Source: Marinimicrobium sp038419845 (GTDB lineage Bacteria > Pseudomonadota > Gammaproteobacteria > Pseudomonadales > Cellvibrionaceae). Taken from it: a stretch of DNA of 64,000 nt. The DNA lies in contig NZ_JBCAQT010000006.1 in NCBI RefSeq assembly GCF_038419845.1, positions 1 through 64,000 of the forward strand. Direction: 5' to 3'. Made by a program: the position numbers and the translations under genes. The notes below the pieces were generated by a model, which worked only from the letters and a program-made list of their open reading frames with translations, made no database searches and was not told the origin of the DNA. Positions 45,412 to 54,533 of the stretch are shown in pieces. How positions within the stretch are numbered: the first letter of the stretch is position 1; the number at the start of each line of letters is the position of its first letter.

Positions 45412-47301
45412 TTAAAACGCCTCAACGGGAACGATAGTATTCTCCTGCTCTGTATTTTCGGCCGCTCGGTAGATCATGGTGCGGTTGCGGCCCTCACGCT
45501 TGGCGGCGTAGAGGGCCTCGTCGGCGTGGCGGATCAGCCAGTCGATATCGTGCGCCTGTGTCGGAATACAGCTGGCCACGCCAATTGACACCGTCAGGGG
45601 GATCCGTTGCCCCTGCCAGTGAAAGTCGCCCTGTTCAATGTCCTTGCGGATATTCTCGGCCACAACCATGGCGCCGACCAATTCGGTGCAGGGCAGCAGG
45701 ACCACGAACTCCTCACCGCCATAGCGGGCGACAATATCCTGGGCGCGATGGACACGGCTGCGGCAGATTTCGGCCAGGTGGCGCAGGCAGGCGTCACCAC
45801 AGAGGTGGCCCAGAGTGTCATTGGTGTGTTTGAAGTGGTCCACATCGAGCATCAACAGACTGATGTCGCGGCGCTCCCGGGTGTTACGGCGCCATTCCAT
45901 TTCCAGAGTCTGGTCGAAAAACTGCCGGTTTTTGAGCTGGGTCAGACCGTCCAGCTGACTGACTTCCTTCAGCTTGTCATAGGCTTTTCGCAGCTCTTCC
46001 GTTCGCTCTTCGACCCTCTGCTCCAGCCTCTCATTCGCCTCGCGCTGGACCGCCAGGGCGTGCTCCTGAGCTTGCTGGCGCTGTTGGCGCTCCAGGTTGA
46101 TACGCTGGGCCAGGGCCAGAGACAATAGCAACACCTGGATGACGGTGCCGACCTGAACGATATGCTCGGAAAACGCCGAATAAGAGAGAATGCCGGCCTT
46201 TTCCAGGTTGTAGAGCACATTGCCGAGCAGGAATACACTCCAGGCAATGACGTACAGGCGAGCCAGCGGCTGCCCCTTCCACCAGAGATAGCAGCCCGTC
46301 ATGAATGACAGCGCAGCGCCCAGGGTCACGGCGACGACCAGCAGGGCAATGAGAACATTGTAGGGCAGGATCAGGCTCAGGCCCGTCAGCGCCACCCCGG
46401 TCCAGCCCACGGAAAGAATGATCGACGACCAGACCCGGCTGTATTGCTTCGCATCCAGAAAGCTGTGGGTGAAAAAGCCCACCGACGCGAGGCTGATGGC
46501 CAGCAGTAGCGGGAGGTTGAAGTTGTTCAGCGCCGGTAAGTCCGGCCAGAGGTACTGAAAGCCCAGCCCTCTCAGGGTGACCTGTGCCAGCAGAAAAGAG
46601 ACCAGATACACGACATACCAGAGGTAGGCACGGTCCCGCACAACGAGGCACAGCAGCAGGTTGTAAAGCGCCAGGGCGCTCATGATGCCGATGAAGATCA
46701 GTTGCAGGGCGACCCCATGCTGGGTCTGCTCGTAGAATGGCTCCGGCTGCCACAGGGTGATGGGCAGATGCAGCGCTCCCTGGGTATGCACCCGGATGAA
46801 CAGTTGATACTCAGCGCCGGCCTCAAGTGCCAGTGGCAGGACAAAGTCCCGATGATGGATGGGGCGGCTGTGAAACGGCAGTTGGTCGCCTGTTCTCAGC
46901 TTCTGGACGATCTCTCCCTCCCGGGCCAGGTAGATATCCACTTGATCCAGCGGCGGGTAGGCGATGGCCAGCAAGCGCTCGGTGCTCTCGGGGCTGCGCA
47001 GTTGCAGGGCGAACCAGACAGGGTCGGACATGAGCCCCAGGTTGGGGGTCTCTCCTCGACCGGATCGCCAGTCAATCGCTTCAGGCGCGCTCAGAAGTGC
47101 ATCAACGTCAAGGTCGCGATCTTTGTTGACGTGATAAACCACATGTTGTCCCAGCGGCTGAGCGCTGGCATTGTTTATTTCCAGTGTCGGCAAAGGCGTG
47201 GCGGAAAGCGGCACGCCAATGAGCAGCAGCCACAATCCCAGTAATACCCGGGGTGTCAAACGCTCTCTTCCAGTCCAATGCACTGGGTGTCGATTCACCA
47301 T
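45412..47301 (-). CDS. 7TM sensor diguanylate cyclase (7TMR-DISM type)
   Basis: 629 residues. A signal-like N-terminal helix, a periplasmic 7TMR-DISM_E-like domain (about 50-190), seven membrane helices (about 195-390), a coiled coil (about 395-455) and a C-terminal GGDEF domain with GGEEF and an I-site RAQD five residues before it, so product-inhibitable. It should make c-di-GMP in response to an extracellular, perhaps carbohydrate, signal (family inference). ATG 47301 is chosen; an upstream in-frame ATG at 47361 adds 20 residues without support. Convergent with mrp. Confidence 0.88.
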   Translation of the reverse strand: MVNRHPVHWTGRERLTPRVLLGLWLLLIGVPLSATPLPTLEINNASAQPLGQHVVYHVNKDRDLDVDALLSAPEAIDWRSGRGETPNLGLMSDPVWFALQLRSPESTERLLAIAYPPLDQVDIYLAREGEIVQKLRTGDQLPFHSRPIHHRDFVLPLALEAGAEYQLFIRVHTQGALHLPITLWQPEPFYEQTQHGVALQLIFIGIMSALALYNLLLCLVVRDRAYLWYVVYLVSFLLAQVTLRGLGFQYLWPDLPALNNFNLPLLLAISLASVGFFTHSFLDAKQYSRVWSSIILSVGWTGVALTGLSLILPYNVLIALLVVAVTLGAALSFMTGCYLWWKGQPLARLYVIAWSVFLLGNVLYNLEKAGILSYSAFSEHIVQVGTVIQVLLLSLALAQRINLERQQRQQAQEHALAVQREANERLEQRVEERTEELRKAYDKLKEVSQLDGLTQLKNRQFFDQTLEMEWRRNTRERRDISLLMLDVDHFKHTNDTLGHLCGDACLRHLAEICRSRVHRAQDIVARYGGEEFVVLLPCTELVGAMVVAENIRKDIEQGDFHWQGQRIPLTVSIGVASCIPTQAHDIDWLIRHADEALYAAKREGRNRTMIYRAAENTEQENTIVPVEAF

Positions 47302-47468
47302 ACCGCAGTTTCCACCTTGTCTGGACGATTCGATTAGCGGAGTTTCTCCAGTGTACCCCAAATGGCCGGTGGGTTTCGTGATGGAGTTCTTTTGGAACGC
47401 CTACAGGTTTCACGCGGCATTCGTCCGGAGCTTGGTCTGTGCAGGAGTCGATGGGTGGTGGGGAGAAC

Positions 47469-47500
47469 GCCTGTCCGGCGAGGAGATTCGCCGGACAGGC
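47469..47500 (-). terminator. Stem-loop behind the GH16 gene
   Basis: A perfect 13-bp stem, GCCTGTCCGGCGA with TCGCCGGACAGGC, around a 6-base loop starts 23 bases past the GH16 stop (minus strand). The sequence after it has only a modest T run. It probably ends the GH16 transcript. Confidence 0.65.
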
Positions 47501-47523
47501 AAGTGGGACAGGTTGAAGGGTGT

Positions 47524-49479
47524 TTACTGACAGATGCCGGTGCTGTTGGCACTGTCGAAGGTCAGGCTGGTGTCGGTGACATCGCTGACACAGAAGTTGA
47601 CCGTTACCCCGCCATTGCTGCTGGTGCTGGTCGTGAAGCTGGCCACCCCATTGGCGTCCGTGGTCGCCGACTGGGTCTCACTCCAGGTGCCGGAAAAGGC
47701 GCCGGTCACGGTGGCACCGCTGACCGGGTTGCCCAGGTCGTCCGCAAGGGTCACTGAGGCTGTGCCGTATTTCTGGCCCTTGCCCGCACTTTCGGTTCCG
47801 GTGCTGACATTGCTGACCACAACGGAGCTGGCCAGTTCATCGCCGCCACCGTCACCACCGGTAGAGTCACCGGCGCCCAGGATCGCAATATTGTCGATCA
47901 CGTAGGTGTCCGAAGTGAAGGCGTCAGGATCAATCAGGAAGATGATCGAGTCGACATCGGTATTGGCGGTTTCCCCATCAATACGGTCGGACAGGCGGAA
48001 GCGCAGGGTCTGCACGCCATTGGCGTGTTCGATGAAGGCTTCATACTTGCTGTGCCGTCCGGTCGGGTAGTTGTCCGGGGTGGCAGTCGCCGTATTTTCC
48101 AGCTGAACCAGGATCTGTTTGCCCACCAGGTTCGGGTCGGTGTTGTTGATGTCCATGACGAAGGCTTTATCGCCAGTCAGGAAGGGCGCAACATCCGGCA
48201 GGGCGCTGGTGGTGGTGGCAATCACATCCCACTGGCTGGCGCCATCGCGGGTGTAAGTCAGAACGCCGCCGGTGGTGTCGAAGGTGCCGGTATAGCTGGT
48301 GTAGGTCAGTGCGCTGTTGCCGTCGAAATCGTCCAGTACGGTCTCAACGCCGTGATCCGGCTCAATGAACACGGGGATGTTGAGGGTTTTAGTGCCGCAG
48401 CTGTTGGATACAGTGACCGAGAGGTCGCCGGAGGTGGCGCCCGTGTAGTCAACCTGGGCGGAGGCGGTGCCCTGACCGGTCAGGGTAGCACCCGTTGGGG
48501 CACTCCAAGTGTAGCTGCTATCACTGCCAATTTCACCCACCAGATCGTAGGTCGCCAGTTCATTGGGGGCGACGATATGAGGGCCGTCGATGGCCGGCTG
48601 ACCCAGGTCGTAGACGCGGACGTAGTCCACTTCCATGCTGACCGGGAAGATGCTGTCATCGGGTGTGCCGCCCCAGGTGCCGCCAACGGCGACGTTCAGG
48701 AGGAAATGATATTGGTAGTTCTCGAAGGTCCACCAAGCGCTGTCTTCCAGGTCTGAGGATGTGATGGTGGAATAGAGAATGTCGTCGACATACCAGCGCA
48801 TTTCATAAGGAGTCCACTCAATGGCGTAGGTGTGGAAATTGTCGGACCACTTCTGGGGCTGGCTCAGGATGTGGGCGCCGGAGAAGGAGTTGTCGGGCCA
48901 GGCTTCGCCATAGTGAATGGTGCCGTGGGCGAGCATGGAGGCCTGACCGGTGGACTCCAGGATGTCGATTTCACCGCTCATCGGCCAGCCGACGTCTGGG
49001 TCGGTGGGCAGCATCCAGAATGCCGGCCAAAGGCCCTGGCCTTCCGGCAGCTTGAGGCGCGCTTCAAAGCGACCGTTGGTCCACTGGCCACTGGCCGGCA
49101 TATTCGCGGTGCGAATGCGCCCGGAGGTATAGTTCAGCGCCTTGACCCGCTCCTTGCGAGCGGTGATTTTCAGTGTACCGTTGGATACTTCGAGGTTGTT
49201 GGCGCTATAGGACTGCAGTTCGTCGTTGCCCCAGCCACAGATGCCGTATTGGCAGCCGTCACCCTCCTGGATGTCCCAGGCGCTGGTGTCCAGTTCGGAA
49301 CCGCTGAATTCGTCGCTCCATACCAGGGATTGGCATTGCTGGGCCTGTACGGAGGCGGCGGAGAACGCCAGGACGCCGGCCAGCGCAGCCCAGAGGCCCG
49401 GGGCTGTTTTACGAGTGGGTCTTTCAGCCTTGTCACGACGCTGTGCGCCGGGGAGAGAGACGTTAGAGTTATAGTTCAT
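47524..49479 (-). CDS. Secreted GH16 beta-glucanase, multidomain
   Basis: 651 residues. An N-region of about 25 charged residues, then a Sec signal peptide (LWAALAGVLAFSAASVQA). The GH16 domain (about 50-295) has the catalytic motif GEIDILE with E170, D172 and E175, typical of beta-1,3-glucanase (laminarinase)-like enzymes. Next an Ig/PKD-like domain (about 300-375), then a beta-rich domain (about 385-545) of carbohydrate-binding type (LDDFDGNSALTY), a Gly/Asp linker, and a C-terminal Ig-like repeat (about 560-651) ending in NSTGICQ. Substrate likely laminarin or other beta-1,3-glucan; not proven. Single gene with its own terminator. Confidence 0.88.
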   Translation of the reverse strand: MNYNSNVSLPGAQRRDKAERPTRKTAPGLWAALAGVLAFSAASVQAQQCQSLVWSDEFSGSELDTSAWDIQEGDGCQYGICGWGNDELQSYSANNLEVSNGTLKITARKERVKALNYTSGRIRTANMPASGQWTNGRFEARLKLPEGQGLWPAFWMLPTDPDVGWPMSGEIDILESTGQASMLAHGTIHYGEAWPDNSFSGAHILSQPQKWSDNFHTYAIEWTPYEMRWYVDDILYSTITSSDLEDSAWWTFENYQYHFLLNVAVGGTWGGTPDDSIFPVSMEVDYVRVYDLGQPAIDGPHIVAPNELATYDLVGEIGSDSSYTWSAPTGATLTGQGTASAQVDYTGATSGDLSVTVSNSCGTKTLNIPVFIEPDHGVETVLDDFDGNSALTYTSYTGTFDTTGGVLTYTRDGASQWDVIATTTSALPDVAPFLTGDKAFVMDINNTDPNLVGKQILVQLENTATATPDNYPTGRHSKYEAFIEHANGVQTLRFRLSDRIDGETANTDVDSIIFLIDPDAFTSDTYVIDNIAILGAGDSTGGDGGGDELASSVVVSNVSTGTESAGKGQKYGTASVTLADDLGNPVSGATVTGAFSGTWSETQSATTDANGVASFTTSTSSNGGVTVNFCVSDVTDTSLTFDSANSTGICQ

Positions 49480-49580
49480 GCCGTTGTACCTTTTGTTATT
49501 TATAAAAATGGTATCGCGGTGATCGTGCGGCCCTGCTCGAAAACCGCAGGATCAAACTACGTCTGGGCGGGCTGTGCGTC

Positions 49581-49634
49581 GTCCCACTTTGGCGCGTTTA
49601 GAAAAGAGGGAAGTGCCTCAGCACAAAGTGGGAC
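49581..49634. repeat. Inverted repeat in the GH16-dcd intergenic region
   Basis: GTCCCACTTTG (49581-49591) and CAAAGTGGGAC (49624-49634) are perfect 11-base inverted arms with 32 bases between. They lie in the 293-base gap between divergent GH16 and dcd genes. The rest of the gap holds a -10-like TATGAT (49729-49734) before dcd. It may be an operator or a looped hairpin; no regulator is known. Confidence 0.45.
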
Positions 49635-49772
49635 CCGGCTTCTGACCGCTTGGGCCCTGTCTTCGGGGTGGGAGCGTGAATCGGTGTCCGGAGGCTGGAC
49701 AAAGGTGGGATTCGGCCCCAAAAACCGCTATGATGCGGTCCCTTTTTGACCACAGCCCGGATATGAGAACCC

Positions 49773-50342
49773 ATGAGTATCAAGTCTGACAAATGGATGC
49801 GCCGGATGGCGAAAGAGCAGGGCATGATTGAGCCCTTTGAGCCGGAACAGGTCCGCTACAGCGCCTCGGGAGAGCGGCTGATTTCCTATGGGACCTCCAG
49901 CTATGGCTACGATGTGCGCTGTGCCGACGAGTTCAAGATCTTCACCAACGTCTACTCCACGGTGGTGGACCCGAAAAACTTTGATGAAAACAGCTTTGTC
50001 GATGTCAAAGGTGACGTCTGCACTATTCCCCCCAACTCCTTCGCCCTGGCCCGCACGGTGGAGTATTTTCGCATTCCCCGCTCAGTGTTGACGGTCTGTC
50101 TGGGCAAGTCCACCTATGCGCGGTGTGGCATCATCGTCAATGTCACACCCCTGGAGCCCGAGTGGGAAGGCCATGTCACCCTCGAATTCTCCAACACTAC
50201 GCCTCTTCCGGCCAAGATCTATGCCAATGAAGGGGTGGCCCAGATGCTGTTTTTCGAGTCTGACGAAGTGTGTGAAACCTCCTACATGGACCGGGGCGGC
50301 AAGTATCAGGGCCAGCGCGGCGTGACCCTGCCCAAGACCTGA
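49773..50342 (+). CDS. dcd: dCTP deaminase
   Basis: 189 residues with SYGTSSYGYDVRC, NSFALARTVEYF and LGKSTYARCGI, the substrate-binding and catalytic regions of Dcd, including the Glu of NVTPLEPEWEGHVTLE. It makes dUTP from dCTP for thymidylate synthesis. Convergent with the sco gene. Confidence 0.96.
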   Translation: MSIKSDKWMRRMAKEQGMIEPFEPEQVRYSASGERLISYGTSSYGYDVRCADEFKIFTNVYSTVVDPKNFDENSFVDVKGDVCTIPPNSFALARTVEYFRIPRSVLTVCLGKSTYARCGIIVNVTPLEPEWEGHVTLEFSNTTPLPAKIYANEGVAQMLFFESDEVCETSYMDRGGKYQGQRGVTLPKT

Positions 50343-50381
50343 TGGCCGACCTTCGGGCCATCAAGGGCTTGGAGGGGGCCC

Positions 50382-51029
50382 TCAATGCCTCTGCGAATAG
50401 TAGTCTCTGACGGCCCGGTAATCCCGGAACAGCTGCTCTTCGGTAAAATGATGCAGGCCGTGCTTGTTGCGTTCCGGCTTGAAGATGGCCTGCAGCTGCG
50501 CTTCGGGATTGAGTAGCATCAGCATGACCCCGTGGTTGACCCAGCCCTCCTCTGACTGCACATCGGCCAGTATCCCCAGACTCTGTTCAAACGCCCGGTG
50601 GCCGCGGCGACCGCTCCCGGACCGGGTCAACCCGATGAAATCCTCGTTGAAGTGCGGTGTGTACTGCGCCAGTACCTCGGGCGTGTCCCGCTCACCATCA
50701 ACACTGTAGAACAACACCTGCAGATCCGGGTAGACCTGCTCCCGCTCAAGGCGCTCAACCAGCCCGGCCAGGCGGGCCAGGGTCATGGGACAGATGTCGG
50801 GGCAGTGGGTGTAGCCGTAGGTCACAAGGTGCCATTGCCCTTTGAGATGATCGCGGGTGAAGGCCTTCTGGTGATGGTCGACCAACTGAAAAGATTCCAC
50901 TTTGCGGGCGGGCTGCAGGTAGGCGCCCTGCAGCTGGGGCGGGGGAGCGTACTGGTCAATGATGAGATACCCGGCGGTGCCTGATAACAGAAGAACCAGT
51001 ACCGAAGCGCACAGCAGCCAGATCCGCAT
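50382..51029 (-). CDS. SCO1/SenC family copper chaperone
   Basis: 215 residues. One N-terminal membrane helix, then a thioredoxin-fold domain with the copper motif YTHCPDICPMT (CxxxC) and the distal His in WVNHGVMLML. It loads CuA of the neighbouring caa3 oxidase. ATG follows the subunit IV stop by 1 base (TAGCATG). Last gene of the ctaC-ctaD operon. Confidence 0.92.
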   Translation of the reverse strand: MRIWLLCASVLVLLLSGTAGYLIIDQYAPPPQLQGAYLQPARKVESFQLVDHHQKAFTRDHLKGQWHLVTYGYTHCPDICPMTLARLAGLVERLEREQVYPDLQVLFYSVDGERDTPEVLAQYTPHFNEDFIGLTRSGSGRRGHRAFEQSLGILADVQSEEGWVNHGVMLMLLNPEAQLQAIFKPERNKHGLHHFTEEQLFRDYRAVRDYYSQRH

Positions 51030-51030
51030 G

Positions 51031-51360
51031 CTAGCCGCCGCTATCAAAACTGAGGAAGGCCAGCCGGGTCCAGTGAATATAGTCGGATTCCCACGCCATC
51101 ATCACCACGAAGATCGCGATCGCGAACAGCGGTGTCAGCAGAATAAACTGCAGGGCGAAGCGCTCCCACATGAAGTGCATGAACACGCTCATGATCAGCG
51201 CGGCTTTGAGTACCATGAATATCAGGATCAGGGACCAGCGCCAATAGCCCTGCAGCTGGAAATAATCCACCATGTAGGAAAAGATACTCAAAACAAACAG
51301 TAACAGCCAGACTTTAAGGAAAATCCCGATGGGGTGTTGTTGCTCCGTTGCCTCGTTCAT
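51031..51360 (-). CDS. ctaF: Cytochrome c oxidase subunit IV family protein
   Basis: 109 residues with three membrane helices, start MNEATEQQHPIGIFLKVWLL, and the family motif MSVFMHFMWERFALQ. A small accessory subunit of the haem-copper oxidase. Starts 9 bases after subunit III. Confidence 0.88.
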   Translation of the reverse strand: MNEATEQQHPIGIFLKVWLLLFVLSIFSYMVDYFQLQGYWRWSLILIFMVLKAALIMSVFMHFMWERFALQFILLTPLFAIAIFVVMMAWESDYIHWTRLAFLSFDSGG

Positions 51361-51369
51361 AAGTGAGCC

Positions 51370-52050
51370 TCACCACAGGTAGAAAAATGCAAAAATGAAG
51401 ACCCAGACCAGGTCCACAAAGTGCCAGTAAAGGCCGGCAATTTCCACGCTTTCATAGCCGTCCCGGTCATAGCCGCCGCGGCGCACCTTGTTGGCGACGA
51501 TAAACAGGTAGATCACTCCGCCGGTGACATGCATGCCGTGAAAGCCGGTCACCATGAAAAAGACCGCCCCGAACTGCTCGGCACCGAAGGGGTTGCCCCA
51601 GGGGCGGATACCCTCGTCCACGATCAATTTGGTCCACTCAAAGGCCTGCAGGCCGACGAAGCTGGTGCCCAGAAGTGCCGTTGCCAGAATCAGTAGGAAG
51701 GTTTTCTTGCGATCCTTGCGATAGCCGTAGTTGACCGCCAGTGCCATGGTGCCGCTGCTGGTGATCAGGATGAAGGTCATGATTGCGATCAGCAGCAGCG
51801 GGAAGTGAATACCGAACAGCTCCATGGCGAAAATTTCGCTCGTGGGCGGCCAGGGCTCGGCGGCCGACATGCGCACCGACATGTAACCCACCAGAAACAG
51901 ACTGAAAATAAAGGTATCCCCCAGCAGGAATACCCACATCATCAGCTTGCCCCAGTGCATATCGAACGCCTGTTTGTCGGCGGACCAGTCCGTCACCATG
52001 CCGGACAAGCGCCCGGCGTCGACCTCAGTCTTGGCGTCAGTTGAATTCAT
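51370..52050 (-). CDS. ctaE: Cytochrome c oxidase subunit III
   Basis: 226 residues with five helices; WVFLLGDTFIFSLFL, GFHGMHVTGGV and GLYWHFVDLVWVFIFAFFY are standard subunit III motifs. Structural subunit of the oxidase. A second subunit-III-like gene precedes it by 6 bases. Confidence 0.92.
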   Translation of the reverse strand: MNSTDAKTEVDAGRLSGMVTDWSADKQAFDMHWGKLMMWVFLLGDTFIFSLFLVGYMSVRMSAAEPWPPTSEIFAMELFGIHFPLLLIAIMTFILITSSGTMALAVNYGYRKDRKKTFLLILATALLGTSFVGLQAFEWTKLIVDEGIRPWGNPFGAEQFGAVFFMVTGFHGMHVTGGVIYLFIVANKVRRGGYDRDGYESVEIAGLYWHFVDLVWVFIFAFFYLW

Positions 52051-52056
52051 GGCAGA

Positions 52057-52743
52057 TCAGGCCTCCAGTCCACAGAGTACGGCCAGGAACCGATAGGTTT
52101 CCGGGGAACGGGTGAGTAGGAAAAACAATATGAGCCAGACCGCCAGCAGATAGTGCCAGTAGACGGCGCACAGGCGCAGGCTTTTGCTGATTACTTCGGC
52201 TTTGCTGGCGTGCCAGATATGGCTCAACGGGCGGGCCAGTACCAGCAGCCCGCCCAACAGGTGAATACCGTGCACCCCGGTAAACAGAAAAAAGTAACTG
52301 CTGGAGGGGTTGCTGCGCACGCCGTAACCCATGCCGCTCAATTGCTGCCAGAGCCACAGCTGCGCGAGCAGAAACAGCAGGGTGAAGAGCGCGGCTGACA
52401 GCAGACTGGCCAGGCAGTACCCGGGCTTTCCCGCGCGTGCACTGTTCACTGACAGCTGCATCAGCGCACTGCTCAGCACCAATAACCCGGTGTTGACCCA
52501 CAGCTGGGAGGTGTCCCCGAGCGGGCGCCAAGGCTCACCGGCCAGAGCCTGAAATCCCGGGTAGAGGGAGTGGGTGAGAAAGGTGACCACAAACAGGGAG
52601 AACACCACAGTCACGATCACCAGGAACACGCACAGGGCGATTCGCTTGCTGGTGAAGTCCCGCTCAGCCAGGGTTCCGACTTCGACGGTGGGCAGGCTCT
52701 GGTCGAGCCAGGATTTTTCGGTCAGGGCACGCCAGAGTTTCAT
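52057..52743 (-). CDS. Second cytochrome c oxidase subunit III-like protein
   Basis: 228 residues with five helices. GVHGIHLLGGL and YWHYLLAVWLILFFLL correspond to the GFHGMHVTGG and YWHFVDLVWVFIF of the next gene, so this is a paralogue. The long N-terminal soluble part and missing D/E in the last helix (LLAVW vs VDLVW) separate it from canonical subunit III. Overlaps the ctaD stop by 4 bases (ATGA). Role within the caa3 complex is not established. Confidence 0.82.
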   Translation of the reverse strand: MKLWRALTEKSWLDQSLPTVEVGTLAERDFTSKRIALCVFLVIVTVVFSLFVVTFLTHSLYPGFQALAGEPWRPLGDTSQLWVNTGLLVLSSALMQLSVNSARAGKPGYCLASLLSAALFTLLFLLAQLWLWQQLSGMGYGVRSNPSSSYFFLFTGVHGIHLLGGLLVLARPLSHIWHASKAEVISKSLRLCAVYWHYLLAVWLILFFLLTRSPETYRFLAVLCGLEA

Positions 52744-54509
52744 GATTCGCGCTCCCTCTGTTCGTCCGCCGGTTCATTGGCGATCACCTCTTCCGGGGGC
52801 AGGTTCTGGGGAATGAAATCCGCCTTCACTTCCGGCACGCTATAGGAATAGGCCCAACGATAGACCTTGGGGACTTCCGGGCCCCAGTTGCCGTGATGTG
52901 GGGGCACATCCGGCGTCTGCCATTCCAGCGAGGTGGCGCCCCAGGGGTTATGCCCGGCTTTGGGACCGTGGCGCAGGCTCCAGAACAGGTTCGCGAGAAA
53001 CACCAACTGGGCCAGGGCGACAATCAATGCCGCGACCGTGATGCTGGCATTCACTGAGGCCACCGAATCCGGGACGAAGCTGGTCTCGCCCATGGCGAAG
53101 TAACGCCGGGGCAGCCCCAGGAAACCGAGGTAGTGCATGGGCAGGAAAACCGAATAGGTGCCCAGGAATGTGACCCAGAAGTGCAGCTTGGCCAGGCCGT
53201 TGTGAAACATGCGTCCGGTGATCAGCGGGTACCAGTGATAGATGGCGGCGAACAGCACCATGATGGGAGAGACACCCATCACCAGATGAAAGTGAGCCAC
53301 AACGAAGTAGGTGTCTGACAGGGGAACGTCAATGACCACATTGCCCAGAAACAAGCCGCTCAGGCCGCCGTGAATAAAGGTGAAAATAAACCCGATGGCG
53401 AACAACATGGGCACGGTCAAATGAATGTTGCCCCGCCATAACGTCAGCACCCAGTTGTAGACCTTGATGGCGGTGGGCACCGCGATGATCAGGGTAGTGG
53501 TGGCGAAGAAGAAACCGAAGGTGGGGTTCATGCCACTGACGTACATGTGGTGAGCCCAGACCACAAAGCTGAGCGCGCCGATGATCACGATGGCCCAGAC
53601 CATCATGCGGTAACCGAAAATGTTCTTGCGGGCGTGAGTGGCGAGCACATCGGAGACCATACCAAACGCCGGCAGAGCCACGATGTACACCTCCGGGTGA
53701 CCGAAAAACCAGAACAGGTGCTGAAACAGCAGAGGGCTGCCGCCGCTGTAGTCCAGGGTTTCACCCAGAGAGACCAGCGCCGGCATGAAAAAGCTGGTGC
53801 CCACTATCTTGTCCATCAACATCATGATGGCGCTGACCAGAAGCGCCGGAAACGCGAGCAGACCCATGATGGTGGCGATAAAAATACCCCAGATGGTCAG
53901 CGGCATCCGCATCAGGGTCATGCCGGGGGCGCGCGCCTGGAGGATGGTGGTGACGTAGTTCAGCCCGCCCATGGTGAAGGCCACGATAAAAATCGCCAGG
54001 GAGACGAGCATGAAGATGATCCCCCAGTCGTAGCCGGGTGTGCCTCTGAGTATCGTCTGTGGCGGGTAGAGGGTCCAGCCGCCCCCGGTCGGGCCGCCCG
54101 GAACAAAGAAACTCGCCAACAGCACGATTACCGCCAGCAGATAGGTCCAGTAGCTGAGCATGTTCAGGTAGGGAAAGGCCATGTCGCGCGCGCCGATCAT
54201 CAACGGAATCAGATAGTTACCAAAACCGCCCAGCAACAGGGCGGTCAGCAGGTACACCACCATGATCATGCCGTGCATGGTGACAAACTGCAGGTAGGAG
54301 TTGGGATTGATGAAATCGAAGGTGTCGGGGAAGCCCAGCTGGAGGCGCATCAGGCCGGACAGCACCAGGGCCACCAGCCCCACGAAGACGGCAGTGAGCG
54401 AGTACTGAATGGCAATGACCTTGTGATCCTGGCTCCAGACATATTTGCCGATAAAGCTGGATGGCTCATGCATTTCGACCGGTTGATCCGCAATGGCCGT
54501 ATATTTCAT
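52740..54509 (-). CDS. ctaD: Cytochrome c oxidase subunit I (aa3/caa3 type)
   Basis: 589 residues with 12 helices. Haem and CuB ligands are visible in VTMHGMIMV, FWFFGHPEVYIVALP (CuB His and cross-linked Tyr), WAHHMYVSG (CuB pair) and VAHFHLVMG (haem a His). The E of HPEVY and NYLIPLMIGARDM (D-channel Asp) mark an A1-type proton-pumping enzyme. Located 24 bases after ctaC. Confidence 0.95.
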   Translation of the reverse strand: MKYTAIADQPVEMHEPSSFIGKYVWSQDHKVIAIQYSLTAVFVGLVALVLSGLMRLQLGFPDTFDFINPNSYLQFVTMHGMIMVVYLLTALLLGGFGNYLIPLMIGARDMAFPYLNMLSYWTYLLAVIVLLASFFVPGGPTGGGWTLYPPQTILRGTPGYDWGIIFMLVSLAIFIVAFTMGGLNYVTTILQARAPGMTLMRMPLTIWGIFIATIMGLLAFPALLVSAIMMLMDKIVGTSFFMPALVSLGETLDYSGGSPLLFQHLFWFFGHPEVYIVALPAFGMVSDVLATHARKNIFGYRMMVWAIVIIGALSFVVWAHHMYVSGMNPTFGFFFATTTLIIAVPTAIKVYNWVLTLWRGNIHLTVPMLFAIGFIFTFIHGGLSGLFLGNVVIDVPLSDTYFVVAHFHLVMGVSPIMVLFAAIYHWYPLITGRMFHNGLAKLHFWVTFLGTYSVFLPMHYLGFLGLPRRYFAMGETSFVPDSVASVNASITVAALIVALAQLVFLANLFWSLRHGPKAGHNPWGATSLEWQTPDVPPHHGNWGPEVPKVYRWAYSYSVPEVKADFIPQNLPPEEVIANEPADEQRERES

Positions 54510-54533
54510 ACCTGAGTCCTCGTGGCGCGTTTG

